This document shows, one piece after another, positions 1 to 12,493 of a stretch of 64,000 nt of DNA. The notes under the pieces are model-generated. The model was not told the DNA's origin. It saw only the letters and a program-made list of their open reading frames with translations, and did no database searches. The position numbers and the translations under genes are program-made. Source of the stretch: Pegoplata infirma (taxonomy: Eukaryota > Arthropoda > Insecta > Diptera > Anthomyiidae); contig OY992540.1 in the NCBI GenBank assembly GCA_963921195.1, positions 16,189,136 to 16,253,135 on the forward strand. Reading direction: 5' to 3'. Position 1 is the first letter of the stretch. Each line of letters starts with the position of its first letter.

Positions 1-2062
1 TTGCTAAAAGTGGTTTCATTCCGAAAAAAAGTATTTGCTTTGCGTTTTACGAGTGAACCACTTATTCCACTTCCGAACGGAATTGAGTCTGTGACATGAC
101 CCTTAATTGCACACTTTTTATGGTTTTCACCTAGTTTTTACACACAACAAAATTTTACTCCAAACTTAAATTGGTCTGAATTGCCATATAAGGTAAACTA
201 TAAAAGACTAAAAACGCGATGACTTTAAAAACACTTGCTGCCAAAACGTAGCAACAACGTAGCAATGGAACAACACAAATTACCCTACATGTCATCACAA
301 AATTTTAATGACTTAAAAAACTATTTTTCTGTTGCAAATTATATTATATTTTATAAGAAACAGTCAAAAGAAACACTTATACGGAACTTTTCACTTGTAA
401 TTTCAATTATATATAACCAGCATAACACACACACAAGTTTCAATAATAAAGCAAAAAAATATAAAATTATTTTATTTTATTAGAAAAAAGTTAACACACA
501 TGTAAAAATTACAATTAGAATAAACACGCGTGGTGTAATAAAACGTCGTATGTTTTTGTTCTGTTTTCTTTCTCTTATTCGCAACGCAGAGTTGTATTTA
601 GTTCTAAAAAATCTTATGATATTTTTTAATGAAATTATGAAATCTAATGAAACAAGTTTCATAAAATTTGTTCATAACATGCATGAAATTTCAATCAGCT
701 TATGAATTCCTTCATTTAAGTAATGAAAACAAAATAATGAATCCGTTTCATTAATATCAGGAAGGTTATTTTTTTCAGTGTACGGTTTTGACTTAGTTTT
801 TTAGATATTTTTGTTTAAAAAAAATGAGGTAAAATTTTTTTGGAGTGCGAAAGTTTTTTTTTAGTTTATTTTTTATAGTAAAAAAACACTGACAATGAGT
901 ATATTTTTTTTGGCTTTCTTTTGGAAGTTGGCGCATTTTCAACACGTGAATTCTAGGTAAAACTTTTTACTACAGGAACCGCTTTCGCTGAAACCTGACG
1001 TGAAAAATGACAAAAATGTATATGCCAAGATTCAGCAACCAGTCTTTAAGTTGAGTTTCGGATGTTAGTGTATTTTTAACAGAGAAACTGGCATCGCTAG
1101 ATCGTCGAAGATTTAGTATAATGTTAATGGTATGAATATGCCAAAAATATCCGTTGTTCGATTCCAGACTGGAACTTATTAAAATTCATATACATACATA
1201 TATGAAAAACAAGTACCTACTAAAAAAACAAACCGATATTAACAATCATGCTGATGATAACACTATAACTGGAGTGTTTGAAACCGGTATGGGAATACCA
1301 GAAATTACTGTAATTTTTATAAATTAAATTGTCTTCCACATTTTTTAACTAAAACCTTTAGATTAAATAGAATTGGAGCCTGTGCTTGATCTGTACTAAC
1401 AAAACAACCAATTTATTCTTTATTTTAGTATAAAAAACACTTAAAATTACTTTTAAATTAAAAAACTTAAAAATGGCTAAAAAACTGCTAAAATAATTTC
1501 GAAAATGGCTAAAAACACGGCTAAGAGTTTTTTCTCCGGCTAAACGAGTTCAAAAGGAGCTAAATCTAGCCGGAAAATGGCTAAAATGGCAACACTGTTG
1601 TAATGCATTTTCTCTGTAATACGTGAATTTCCCATGAAAGGTGACGTCAATACCAAGGATTTTATGTGTATATGGTCTTTGTATGTGTATCGGTTCATAT
1701 GCAATATGCATTTGACTGTATTTGAAATTTAGAATATAAGCCAAATAAGTCTAATAAATAAGTACCTTGACATTTTTTGAAATCGGACCTACAAGGAAAC
1801 TATCTCAGGGAAGTTATGTATAGATTAAACAATTAAAAACACACGTGTCTTTGATTTAGAAATGAGCGCTGGTCACGTGATTTTCGTGATTAAAAAAACT
1901 CGTGATTCACGCGTGAGTCGAATTTTTGTGTGATTGCTTAGTCTACGTGAGTCTGCATATTTGATTTAAAATAATACAAACAAATTTTAAATTAGCTCTC
2001 TTTTTAAAAAACCCCTAATTGTTATCAGAAGTGTCACGCCCTTTCAAAAAACTGAGATTTAC
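1..2062. other. AT-rich DNA without a recognised gene
   Basis: I find no coding region. Two motif clusters are present. One has alternating TTTCAT and ATGAAA words around 620-760. The other has AATGGCTAAAA-type words around 1470-1590. A CGTGATT/CACGTGA cluster lies at 1869-1950. These may be worn transposon interiors, but no ends were identified. Confidence 0.4.
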
Positions 2063-2403
2063 TTACAAGAGAAGTATCTTAAACCTTATGAACCGATTTG
2101 ACTGAAACTTAAAATATATATAAATGAGACGATTTTAAGGTTGGGGTGCCTCGGCTTATCGGCCATATCAGTCTTTAAAAATTTCGGTGTCACCTTATGA
2201 AACAATGTGGACCTTCGGGAAAATTTCGATAACTCCCGAACTAACAGGAATATCATCTGGAGCAAAAATACGTGTCGACTTAAATTTAATAAAGATTATT
2301 TGGTATTCATATGGATATCGTAGGTCTATGTCTTCATATAAATACCCCCCAAAATTTACACATTTTCATGAAAAAAATATTTAACGAAGCCGAATTTTTA
2401 GGA

Positions 2404-2887
2404 GCCCAGCAAAAATTGGCATTACTAGTAATGGGTTTTGTAATCCGAAACAGATATTAATAAGTAGTTACTTATTGAATGAAACACTAATTACTTTAAC
2501 AAGGGCGTGAGACAAAAATAACTAGTGAAGAGTATGGAGATAAATAAGTAGTTACTGCCTCGGATTACAAATAAGGAGTAAAAACCCATTACCAATAAGA
2601 AGTAAAATAATTAGTTAATTAAAACTTTTGAAATGTAACTTGTTTTTACTAAAACTCAAAAATTGCGTAATTTAAGTTTTTAAGTACTTTTTAAGTTAAT
2701 TGAATTGTAAAGATTTAAAACTGCAAGTGCAAGAAGATATTATTACTTAGAGGTGCTTTTATAACATATTACTGAGAAGTAGTTACTTTTGGGCTTAACA
2801 TAATGTTAATGGTAATGGGTACTAATTATAAATAATGTACTTGGTAATGATTACTTTTCACAACTCATTACCATGTTTTTGCTGGGA
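2404..2887. mobile_element. CCCAGCAAAAA MITE, copy 1
   Basis: The inverted ends are CCCAGCAAAAATTGGC and a partner ending TTTTTGCTGGG. The interior is rich in AGTAGTTACTT and TAATGGG words. It interrupts the CAAGGG element; copy 2 of that element (GAACATTTACAAGGTTATGCC, near 4225) supplies the uninterrupted sequence. A second, inverted copy lies at 58010-58497 with the same subterminal words. Confidence 0.8.
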
Positions 2888-3021
2888 GGTTATGCCATCA
2901 TTGGATAGGCATTAAAAAAACCTTTCTTCTGCTGAAATGCCTGAAAAGTCCAAAAAACTATTTTTTCGCCATTTTTGACCAATGTTTTGATAGCCGATAA
3001 GCCGAGACACCCCAACCTTAG

Positions 3022-3472
3022 AGTCCCCGCACAACAATGTCGGTGACGTTTTTTTCATACAAATTTGGCAAGAAAAAACGCTCGACCGAAAACCGCTTGA
3101 ATAAAATTAATTTTATTTTTGTGTCGGTTTCTCTCTCTCTCTTTTAATTTTTGATATTAAAATGTTGCCACATTTTATAAATATTTCGATTATTTTCGAT
3201 TAAGTAAACAAAAAAAATGTGATCTCTAACAAAAAAAATATTAAAAATTCTGAAAAAACACAAAAAAACACAAAAAAAGTAATCAAAATGGAAAAATCTA
3301 TTGATATTAAAAAAAAAAAAAACAATAACATCAAATAAAAATATGTGGAAAAAGTGAAAAAATAGTGTAAGTATTAACGTATGACGGAATTTCCCGCTGC
3401 CGCTTTTGTTTTGCGCCTATACTCTCTCATGACCGAAACCGTCAACCGCTCCGACATTGTTGTGCGGGGACT
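3022..3472. mobile_element. AGTCCCCGC-ended transposon with 5-bp duplication
   Basis: The inverted ends share AGTCCCCGCACAACAATGTC, with CTTAG directly repeated at 3017-3021 and 3473-3477. The uninterrupted site ACCTTAGAATT is present in the related copy near 4432. The interior is AT-rich and has no coding potential. Confidence 0.8.
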
Positions 3473-3611
3473 CTTAGAATTTTCTCTTTTATATATATTT
3501 CAAGTTTCTTGAAAATCAGTTCATAAGGGTTGAGATACTTCCCTTGTTAGTATCAAAAGAATTTTAAAAAGATTTGGAAAAATTTAATTTCTAAAAAAAA
3601 GTCTACATAAA

Positions 3612-3792
3612 CACACAAAAAAAAAATATAAAAAAATTGTGTACGTTTTGGGGATAATACAACCTATAAAGTGGTTTTGGATAATTTACCTAAGTTTTTT
3701 AGAGCAAAAACTTTGTTAAGTTACCCAAAACCACTTTATAGGTTGTAATTAAACCAAAAACTGGCACAATTTTTTTAATTTTTTTTTGTGTG
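3612..3792. mobile_element. 181-bp CACACAAAA MITE, copy 1
   Basis: A palindromic 181-bp element runs from CACACAAAAAAAAAAT to TTTTTTTTGTGTG. Its arms carry ACAACCTATAAAGTGG and the reverse complement. The same-length inverted copy is at 37676-37856, where a TA duplication is clear; here the flanks are less clean. Confidence 0.75.
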
Positions 3793-3796
3793 AACA

Positions 3797-3913
3797 TTCA
3801 AGAATTTTTCTATAAGGAAAATTTAAGAATTTTTCTTTAGGAAAAATTTGAGAATTTTTCGATAGGAAAAATTTGAGAGTTTTTTTATAGGAAATACATG
3901 AGGGTTTCTTATA
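3797..3913. repeat. 37-bp minisatellite remnant, left part
   Basis: Four or so degenerate units of AGAATTTTTCTATAGGAAAAATT type run up to the TA at which the CACTC element is inserted. The array resumes at 5165. Confidence 0.65.
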
Positions 3914-5164
3914 CACTCAAAAAAAAAAAACTTTAATGTTAGCAAAAAAAAGCTTGTAAACCTACAAGAAAATATGCTGATTTTGAACCCACAATTTTTT
4001 TGCTAAAGTTAGCAAAAATGTTTTGCCAATAATTAGTTAACTAAATTTTTTTTTAACTTACAAGGGAAGTATCTCAGCCCTTATGAACCGATTTGCCTGA
4101 AACTTAAAATATATATTAAAGAGACGATTTTAAGGTTGGGGTGTCTCGGCTTATCGGCCATATCGGTGTTTAAAAATTTCGTAGTCCCCTTATGAAACCA
4201 TGTGTTTTCCTGAAAAAAAATATTTAAAGAAGCCGAACATTTACAAGGTTATGCCACCATTGGATATGCATTAAAAAATCCTTTCTTCTCATATGAAAAC
4301 ATCATATAGTTTCTTTAAAAGAAATAGCTGAAAAATTCAAAAAACTATTTTTTCGCCATTTTTTGACCCATGTTTTGAACCCCTAAGTCCCCGATATGGC
4401 CGATAAGCCGAGACACCCCTACCTTAGAATTGTCTCTTTGATATGTATTTTAAGTTTCAGGCAAATCGGTTCATAAGGGTTGAGATACTTCCCTTGTTAG
4501 TTCATACTCATCTGAGAACCCCATTGGGTTCGGACCCGATAGGTTCAGACCCCGATGGGTCTAGACCTAGTTGGGTGCCTTTATAATCGTCATAGTTTTT
4601 GATTCAAAATTTGTGTCCGTTTCGCTCTACCTTGCTTAGTTTTTGAGATACGTGATTATAGGGGACCACTGGGGTCTTGAGAATTACAAAACTCGATAAC
4701 TTCAAAAATATTACTCGGGGAGCTTTTGTGTCGGCAATATTTACCGAGATATGAGCATTTTAAAATTTTCGGGAATACTAACTTTTTCGGATCCAAAGTT
4801 AGGGCCCATTAGGGTCCACACATGTGAAGAGGACTGGCGATTCTAAGAACCAAAAATGGCCTCCATTTTGCTCTATCTGGCTTAGTTTCCGAGATAGCGC
4901 CATTTTAAATTTTCTGAAAATAAAAAAAAAATTACCTTTTATTTTGCTAATATTAGCAAAAAATCTTGTAAAAATGTTGTCAACTCAATTTCAAATTTAG
5001 CAAAAGAAATTAGTTCAAAGTTTGTTTAAAATTGCTAATGTGCTAAATGAAGTTTACAAGAATTTTTTTGCTAACAACTAATCTCAACTAAAAATTTGCT
5101 AAAAGTTAGCTAACTAGCGTTAGCAAAAAAAATTAGTAAATCTACTAACGTATTTTTTTGAGTG
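3914..5164. mobile_element. CACTCAAAAAAA element, copy 1, inside the minisatellite
   Basis: The ends are CACTCAAAAAAAAAAAAC and GTATTTTTTTGAGTG with TA at 3912-3913 and 5165-5166, as for Tc1/mariner-type insertion. Subterminal GTTAGCAAAAAA and TTTTGCTAAC words face each other. The interior carries CATATCTCGGTAAATATTG-type sequence shared with 57421-59274, and it is interrupted by a CAAGGG element at 4061-4496. Confidence 0.8.
4061..4496. mobile_element. CAAGGG-ended fold-back element, copy 2 (uninterrupted)
   Basis: The 436-bp copy has ends CAAGGGAAGTATCTCAGCCC and GGGTTGAGATACTTCCCTTG, with TTA at 4058-4060 and 4497-4499. It gives the reference structure for copy 1 and for the truncated copy at 34368. 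Confidence 0.85.
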
Positions 5165-5450
5165 TAGGAAAATCTCAGAATTTTTCTATAGGAAAAATCT
5201 CAGAGAAACTATAGCAAAAACCTGACAAGGATAGGGGGAAAAAGGAAAGAGAAAAGGAAATAATGTGAGAATTTTTTTCTGGGAAATTTTTTTTTTCAAA
5301 ATTTTTCTATAGGAAAAATATTTCTTGTCTTAGAATTTTTTTATAAGCAAAAAGTCTCAGAATCGGAATAAATTTTTCTATAGGAAAAATCTGAGAATTG
5401 TTCTATAGGAAAAATAAAACAATTTACGTCAGGGAAAATTTGAGAATTCT
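5165..5450. repeat. 37-bp minisatellite remnant, right part
   Basis: Degenerate units with TTTTTCTATAGGAAAAA alternate with CTCAGAAT-type words. A purine-rich patch at 5220-5265 interrupts the array. Confidence 0.6.
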
Positions 5451-5778
5451 TTATAACCGCCTGGGATTAATAGAATGAAGGTTGAAAGAGGAATTGAAAT
5501 AAAAATGCTTTTTGTTTTCTTTAAAAACACACTTTTAAAACAAATTTATGAAATTTACGTTCTTAAAATGTTAATGATTCAATATAATTAAAAAAAATTA
5601 TTAAAAGTGTGAATAAAGTACAAATTTCAGGACTTTAACCAACAATTTCCCTTGATCCCAGACAGACTTTGTGTGAGAGAAAAAAGGAGAGTTTAATCAA
5701 CTGCAATTTCTTTACTTTATTTCTCTATATTATTATCCAAAAATTTTTACCATTTTTCGATAATTGTCCAAAAAGTGC

Positions 5779-6000
5779 ACACAAGATTTTTTTTATCAAG
5801 TTTAGGTTATGCGTTTTTAAAGTTTTTTGCATATATTTTGCAAAAAATATCATAATTTTACCAAGTTTTTGGTTGTTTCTGATAAAAGTTTAGAAAATAA
5901 TCATAAGATTATGTGTAATTTTACAAACTTTAACCAAAATTAATGCAAAACTCTAAAAACGCATATCCTCCCAAGTAATTGGTAAAATATTTTTTGTGTG
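5779..6000. repeat. Imperfect inverted repeat (CACACAA ends)
   Basis: CACACAAGATTTTTTTTATC at the left faces TTTTGTGTGCGGC at the right, with ATGCGTTTTTA and its complement inside. The arms are diverged, so this looks like an old MITE. Confidence 0.45.
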
Positions 6001-6834
6001 CGGCAGCACTGCTCCGCGAACACCTAAACGTATGTGTAATTTCTAATTGAATATTACTCATACGTTAAAAAAAATAATATATATAAAAATTACATTTGTA
6101 CATGAGGTCAAACAAAACATGACCAAAAAATGTGCTTTGAGAAAAAGATTTTTAATATTTTTTAGTGGTTTATTAAAGTTCCTAATTTTTTCTATCTCTT
6201 TCATATAGATTCCACTTTAAAAAACATTTTTCACTACTACATATTGTTTAGAATATTTACTAGACATTATAATTACCTTTACAAAAAAATAATATTTTTG
6301 TTCCATACCGCAAACATTTGTACACATAAAACACAGTGTTGGGTGGGTATTTAGTTAAAAGAAAATAAAATAGTCATCGTTAGTATTTTGTTACTGGGTT
6401 TTCTGTTTATGACCCGTCCAAGCAGGACGGTGGGACGGATTATTCAAACAAAAGCGGAAATGGCTGCATTTATTACAAAATATGCATTCTTATTTTTTCT
6501 TATACATATACAAACATTCATACCTTTGTATTTGTTACACACGTTTGGACATTGTTAAAAACAAAAAAAAGTGTTAACAAAATTATTACATTTGCTCAAA
6601 GTCAAGGACCTGGCATGGTTTAGAAACATGATATACAAAACTGTCTAGTTTTTTTTTTTTTAACAACAGGAAATGTAATGGCTTAATTATAAATAATTAA
6701 AATACGGTTAGATTTTTTTTTTGGAAAGAAATAGGAAATGATTATGAAAAAAAATTATTTTTTTTAGGTTTTTCCTAATATTATCCTTTTACTGCTGTGC
6801 GTATTTTCTGCACTGAACCAATTTTATAAGTAAA
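6001..6834. other. Unassigned AT-rich stretch
   Basis: No gene, RNA or clean repeat was recognised. A GC-richer patch with CCGTCCAAGCAGGACGGTGG occurs near 6415. Confidence 0.35.
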
Positions 6835-7619
6835 AGCATGTAGACTTTTGAACACCTGCACTATAGGAAATGTTCTGGTATTTTCTGGCCAAAGGAAAAG
6901 TTATCAATACTAAACCTGATTATTACCAATCGACTTTTTTTTGAAAAAAGTGCTATATAGGAAATTTTCAAAGCTTTAATTTAAGCTTGATAGCGTCCAG
7001 ATTGAGCAAATATTAAATGAGATACGAGGGTCGCACTGGAAAATTAAATTATTTGTAGATATTTTTTTGAATTTTTTTTTTTAAATATATCTAAGTCGAT
7101 TTTTTACAAGTTCAAACATGAAAAATTTAAAAAATGTTCCAATTATTTGTATTTAGTTATCATCTAGTTTTTCCAATAACCCAAACAAAAAATTAAATTT
7201 TTTAAATACAGTGCAAGAAATCCGCATTTTTTGACCTCCAACGCACTATGGTTCCAAATGCATTTTTTTTGGCAGAAATTTTCGGTTTTTTGCGAGACAA
7301 ATTTTTAAATTTTTTTTAACTATAATTTTTTTGGCTTTAGCCAAGCTAACTGACTACTAGAAATATATTATGGTTGATATTTTTTTTTTTTTTTTTCCAA
7401 AAAAAAAAAAAAAAAAAAAATTCAAAAAAAATTTGAAAATCGTTTTTTGAAAATCGTTTTTTAATTGCGTAAAGAGTTAAAAACCCATTCCAGATTCAAA
7501 AATAGCAACTTTGCTTCATTTTTGGAATTAATGCCAAAAAAAATTGATTTGGGACCATAGTGCAACGTGTTTGACTACCAATTTTTTGTAAACAAAGAAA
7601 AATTTTAATTATTCTTATA

Positions 7620-7758
7620 CGGCGTTCACACTTGCTGTTTTGAAGTGTTCAAGAGTGAGATGTTTAAAAAAGTCTTTGTTCTGTGTCCATTACGTTTTTA
7701 TTCTGCTACTGGTGTTTTGTTGAACAACTTGTTTAAGGTCGCTAGTGTGAACTCCATA
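7620..7758. mobile_element. 139-bp GGCGTTCACACT MITE
   Basis: The ends are CGGCGTTCACACTTGC and GCTAGTGTGAACTCCATA, with TTATA before and after. A paralogous empty site (ATTCTTATATCTCATT) lies at about 8731. It is too short to code. Confidence 0.7.
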
Positions 7759-7800
7759 TTATATCTCATTACTATATGCTGAGGAGTACTCAAATTAATA

Positions 7801-8403
7801 CACTCAAAAAAAATAAAACTGTAAAGTTAGCAAAAAATTTAGTTAAATTTAACTAAAAAAACACCTGATTTTGAACCTACTAAATTTCTAGTTAATTTAA
7901 CAAAAAATATTTAGTTAACTTTTCGTAGAATGAATGTAGCAAAAAAAACGTAATTTTAACTAAAAATTCAGCTGAAAATTTCGTAACATTTTTTATTAGT
8001 TGAATTCAGCTAAACTTTTTGTAAAATTTTAAGTTTGGTAAATATTGGTTTTAAACACTAACACTTCACTTATTTTTTCTTTTTTTTCACAGCATTAAGT
8101 TCAGCTTAAGTAGGACTTATGAGATTTGCATAGGAGGCTACACAAGAAATGTTTAAAATTTTCACTTAACAAAAATGTTACAAAAAATCAGCAAATTAAT
8201 TAGTAAAAATTCGTAAACTCAGTTTTGAAGTCAACAAAAAAAATTAATTCAAAATTTGTACAAAACTAGTATTTTCGTAAATTGAACTTAACTAGAAAAA
8301 AGTAGTTTAAAAGCTGATTTTGACTAAAAATTTGCTAAAAAGCCAGTAAACTCGAGTCAACAAAAAAGATTTTGTTGACTTTACAGTTTTATTTTTTTGA
8401 GTG
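7801..8403. mobile_element. CACTCAAAAAAA element, copy 2
   Basis: The ends CACTCAAAAAAAATAAAAC and TTTTATTTTTTTGAGTG are flanked by TA (7799-7800 and 8404-8405). The site without insertion, AAATTAATAAACAATAAAAT, is present at about 8774. The interior has many TTAGCAAAAAA-type words. Confidence 0.85.
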
Positions 8404-8846
8404 TAAACAATAAAATATTTTCTTTGTTTACAACAAATTGGTGGCCAAAAGAGTTGGAGGTCAAAAAATGCGGATTTCTTCTTCTGTATTTAAAAAATTT
8501 AATTTTTTGTTTGGATTGTTGGAAAAACAAGCTGATAATTTAGTAAAAACATGTAGACTTTTGAACCCCTGCGCTATAGGAAATGTTCTGGTATTTTCTG
8601 GCCAAAGGAAAAGTTATCAATACTAAACCTGATTAATTAATTTTTTAAATACAGTGGAAGAAATCCGCATTTTTCGACCTCCAACTCCTTTGACCAAAAA
8701 TTTTTTGTAAACAAAAAAAATTTTAATTATTCTTATATCTCATTACTATATAATGAGGAGTACTCAAATTAATAAACAATAAAATTTGCAACAAATTGCT
8801 GGTCAAAAGAGCTGGTGGTCAAAAAATGCGGATTTCTTCTTTACTA

Positions 8847-11403
8847 CACGCAAAAAAAACTTGTGTCGGAGTGAGCAAAAATCTGTCATAATTTTACAAA
8901 AAATATGCTAAAACTACAACCGACGAAGTAGTTTTCGTAATTTAGCCAAAACACTTATGTAAAAAATTTAGAAGAAAATGCTTATGCTATTTAAGCAAAA
9001 ACTTGGTAAAATTTACCAAAATAAATATGGTGAAATATACCAAAATTATTAGAAAAGGTGACTAAAAACAGTGCTAAAAAGTATGATATTTATGCTAAAA
9101 TAATTTTTCTATAAAATTTTTGTAAAAGTTTGTATATTTGTTGAATTTAAAATTTTCACAAAATAAATCCATATTAATATTATAAATGTTGTGTAGGATT
9201 TTATTTACCACCACCCAACTGGCCCTTTATGTACAATTTTCTCCAGTGACTGCTGCCTACGCTTTTTCTTGAATGAAGGATCCGCTATAGCTTCGCGAAT
9301 TTATTTAAAAGCATCCTGTAAAAATAGAAAATTATTACAAAACATAAATTTTTAATTTAAAAAACTAGAAATCCCATTGGTCTTTTGGTTAGGAGGAACA
9401 CTTACTTTGTGATTCCATTTGTAACTCATCAAACAGGTCTGGACTCCATTGGCTTTGCTATATAAATGAGTTTTTAGGTTTTAATTTTATGACTAAGGGG
9501 AGGAATGGTGCCCACGCTTTTTATTGTACACGCAAAAAAAAACTTGTGTCTGAGTGAGCAAAAATCTGGCATAATTTTACCAAAAATATGCAAAAACTAC
9601 AACCGACGAAGTAGTTTTCGTAGTTTAGCCAAAACACTTATGTAAAAAATTTTTAAGAAAATGCTAATGCTATTTAAGCAAAAACTTTGTAAAATATACC
9701 AAAAGAAATATGGTGAAATATACCAAAACTATTTGAAAAGCTGACTAAAAATAATGCTAAAAATTACCACATTTATGCTAAAATAAATTTTCAATAAATT
9801 TTTGTAAAAATTTGTATATTTGTTTAATTTAAAATTTTCACAGAATAAATCCATATTAATATAATAAATGTTGTGTAGGATTTAATTTACCACCGACCAA
9901 CTGACCCTTTTTGTACAATTTTCTCGAGTGACTGCTGCCTACGCTTCTTCTTGAAGTAAAGGATCCGCTATAGCTTCACGAATTTATTTAAAAGCATCCT
10001 GTAAAAATAGAAAATTATTACAAAACATAAATTTTTAATTTAAAAAATTGGTTAACCCCATTGGTCTCTTGGTAAGGAGGAACACTTACTTTGTCATTCC
10101 ATTTGTAACTCATCAAAACAGGTATGGACTCCCTTGGCTTTGGGTTTTTAGGTTTTAATTTTATAACTAAAGGCAGGATTGGTGTCCTTCAAAAATTTAT
10201 TTAGCAGTACCCTGTAAAAATATAAAATTATTACCAAACACTAATTTTTAACTAAAAATCTATTAAACCTTATTGGTGTCTTCGGAATGCGGGTATACTC
10301 ACTTTATCATTCCATTTGTTATTCATCGAAACATACGTCTGGGACTCCATTGGTTTTTCTTATTGAATGGTGTTTTAAGTGATGAAAGCAAAATTAACTT
10401 TAACATTCTTTTATCTTATATTTATTTATCTTTTAGAAAACTAATTATTTATTTTTATTTATGTATTAATTTATTTTTATTTTATATATCAATTTCCTTT
10501 TTACGTTTTTATAACACAAAAAATAAACGAACAACGCACGCACACAAAAATACAAAATGAAAATGGCGGTCTGTATTTGTTTTGTTTTTTTGTTGTTTCT
10601 TTCGATAAATTTTTGTGCAGGTAATTTGCGTTATTGAGCAAGCTACTTGGTTATTTTACATAAAAAATGAATTATGTTACTTTAACATCGACAAGCATAA
10701 TATTAGCAAAAATTTGGTAAAAATTTTTTTTTGGTATGAAAAAAGTTTTACCAAGTAGGATTGCTCAATCTTACACAGATTTTTTTTTTGCGTGTAGTGA
10801 AGGATTCGCCATAGCTTCAAAAATTTATTTAACAGTACCCTGTAAAAATAGAAAACTATTACCAAACAATAATTTTTAACTAAAAATCTATTAAACCTTA
10901 TTGGTGTCTTCGGAATAGGGGTATACTCTATCATTCCATTTGTAATTCATTGAAACAAACGTATGGGACTCCATTGGTTTTGCTAAATGAATGGTGTTTT
11001 AAGTTATGACAGCAGAATTAACTTTAGCATTTTTTTATCTTACATTTATTTATCTTTTAAAAAACTAATTATTTATTTTTATTTATTAATTTATTTTAAT
11101 TTTATTTATCAATTTCCTTCTTACGTTTTTATAACACAAAAAATGAACAAAGCACGCACACAAAAATACAAAATGAAAATGGCGGTCTGTATTTGTTTTT
11201 TTGTTGTTTTCTTTTGATAAATTTTTGTGCAAGTAATTTGCGTTATTGTGCAAGCTACTTGGTTATTTTACATAAAAGACTAATTATGTTACTTTAACAT
11301 CGACAAGCATAATTTTAGAAAAAAATTTTAAAAAAATTTTTTGGTATGAAAAAATTTTTACCAAGTAGGATTGCTCAATCTGACACAGATTTTTTTTTGC
11401 GTG
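8847..11403. mobile_element. CACGCAAAAAAA element, outer copy
   Basis: The ends are CACGCAAAAAAAACTTGTG and CACAGATTTTTTTTTGCGTG-type, with TA at 8845-8846 and 11404-11405. It is split by a second copy of the same family at 9531-10794. Without that insert and its TA it would be about 1.29 kb. The interior carries the recurrent ATTCCATTTGTAACTCATC word. Confidence 0.85.
9531..10794. mobile_element. CACGCAAAAAAA element nested in its own family
   Basis: The 1264-bp copy starts CACGCAAAAAAAAACTTGTG and ends TTTTTTTTTGCGTG, with TA at 9529-9530 and 10795-10796. The outer copy reads across the junction as CGCTTTTTATTGTA then GTGAAGGATTCGCC. That matches the uninterrupted CGCTTTTTCTTGAATGAAGG inside the family. 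Confidence 0.85.
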
Positions 11404-11789
11404 TACGCATAGCAGTATGAGGATAATGAAAAAATTAATTTTTTGTTTGGATTGTTGGAAAAACAAGCTGATGACTAAATAAAAATTATTGGATAACTTT
11501 TTAAATTTTTAATGTTTAAACTTGGAAAAAATCGACTTTTATTTTTAAAAAAATTTAAAAAAAAATATCTACAAATAATTTCATTTTCCAGTGCGACCCT
11601 CGTATGTAATTTAATATTTGCTCAATCTGGACGCTATCAAGCTTAAATTTAAGCTTGGAAAATTTCCTATATAGCACTTTTTTCAAAAATAGTCGATTGA
11701 TAATAATCAGGTTTAGTATTGATAACTTTTCCTTTAAAGAACTGATAACAAATATATGCTGTTCAATCATTACTTTGAGTCACTGTATT

Positions 11790-12490
11790 TAAGACGTTTT
11801 AACTGCGCGAATTCACCTTTAATTATGAAACCTGATATGTCGTCGGAAAATCCTATTATTTCATTTGCTTTTACTAATATAATTTTACCTACTGCTATTA
11901 CACATTAATTCAATGAGTACTTTCATACATTTCATTAAAAGCTTCATAAAGGGTTTCAAACAAGTTTTACGAATATTTTCATTATTTCCATGAAGTTTTA
12001 ATTAAATGGATTTTAAATGACACCAGTTTCATTGATCAAATGAAACCTGTCTACGGTTAAAAACGTGAGTTATTTTTCATTAAGCTTATGTTAATTTTCA
12101 TTACTTTCACGAAGCTTTTTTACAGTGTTGTGTTTCTAGGCAGGTTAAGTTCGTAAATGGGCAAAATCGAATCAGGGGAAAAAAGTTTCCCCTTGAAGAA
12201 CTAAACCAACCCCTAAAAAAGCTATTTTTTTATGGGTTTTTTGTTAAGTAAACATATCAATTTTATGTCGGAAGAAGTTCAAAGTGCTGCACTTAGACCC
12301 AGGGGATAAAAATATTTTTTTTGGTTATAAGGGTTCAAGTTGAAAAAAATGCAGAAAAAAAAATTGAATTTCTAAAAATTATAGACATTTCTGGTATTTC
12401 CCATATTTGTGTATTTGTCCCCTTTTGTGGACGTGAATTAAAAAAAATAGATATAATAATGACAAAACTGTACTTCTATAAAATTCCCTA
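11790..12490. other. Unassigned stretch with TTTCATTA word cluster
   Basis: ATGAAAC and GTTTCAT words cluster from 11820 to 12120. A block at 12160-12320 (CGAATCAGGGGAAAAAAGTT) resembles the sequence at 13970-14040. No gene was seen. Confidence 0.35.
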
Positions 12491-12493
12491 CAA

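Larger units (their letters stand above)
2066..3546. mobile_element. CAAGGG-ended fold-back element, copy 1, with two insertions
   Basis: The ends are CAAGAGAAGTATCTTA and its inverted partner ending AGATACTTCCCTTG, flanked by TTA on both sides (2063-2065 and 3547-3549). The arms share TTCATAAGG, GAAACTTAAAATATAT, AAGGTTGGGGTG and GCCGATAAGCCGAGACACCC. The element was later hit at 2404-2887 and 3022-3472. Compared with copy 2 at 4061, the uninterrupted length would be about 0.55 kb. A 3-bp TTA duplication suggests the PIF/Harbinger group; no transposase is present. Confidence 0.8.
6835..11745. repeat. Composite inverted-repeat block, later invaded
   Basis: The sequence from TGTAGACTTTTGAAC to GAAATCCGCATTTTTTGACC at 6840-7240 recurs inverted or direct at 8445-8690, 8800-8845 and 11425-11745. 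Shared words are GGAAATGTTCTGGTATTTTC, GATAGCGTCCAGATTGAGC and TTTTTCCAATA. The block appears to be a fold-back element broken up by insertions at 7620, 7801 and 8847. A run of T then A at 7380-7420 can form a hairpin. Confidence 0.6.
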
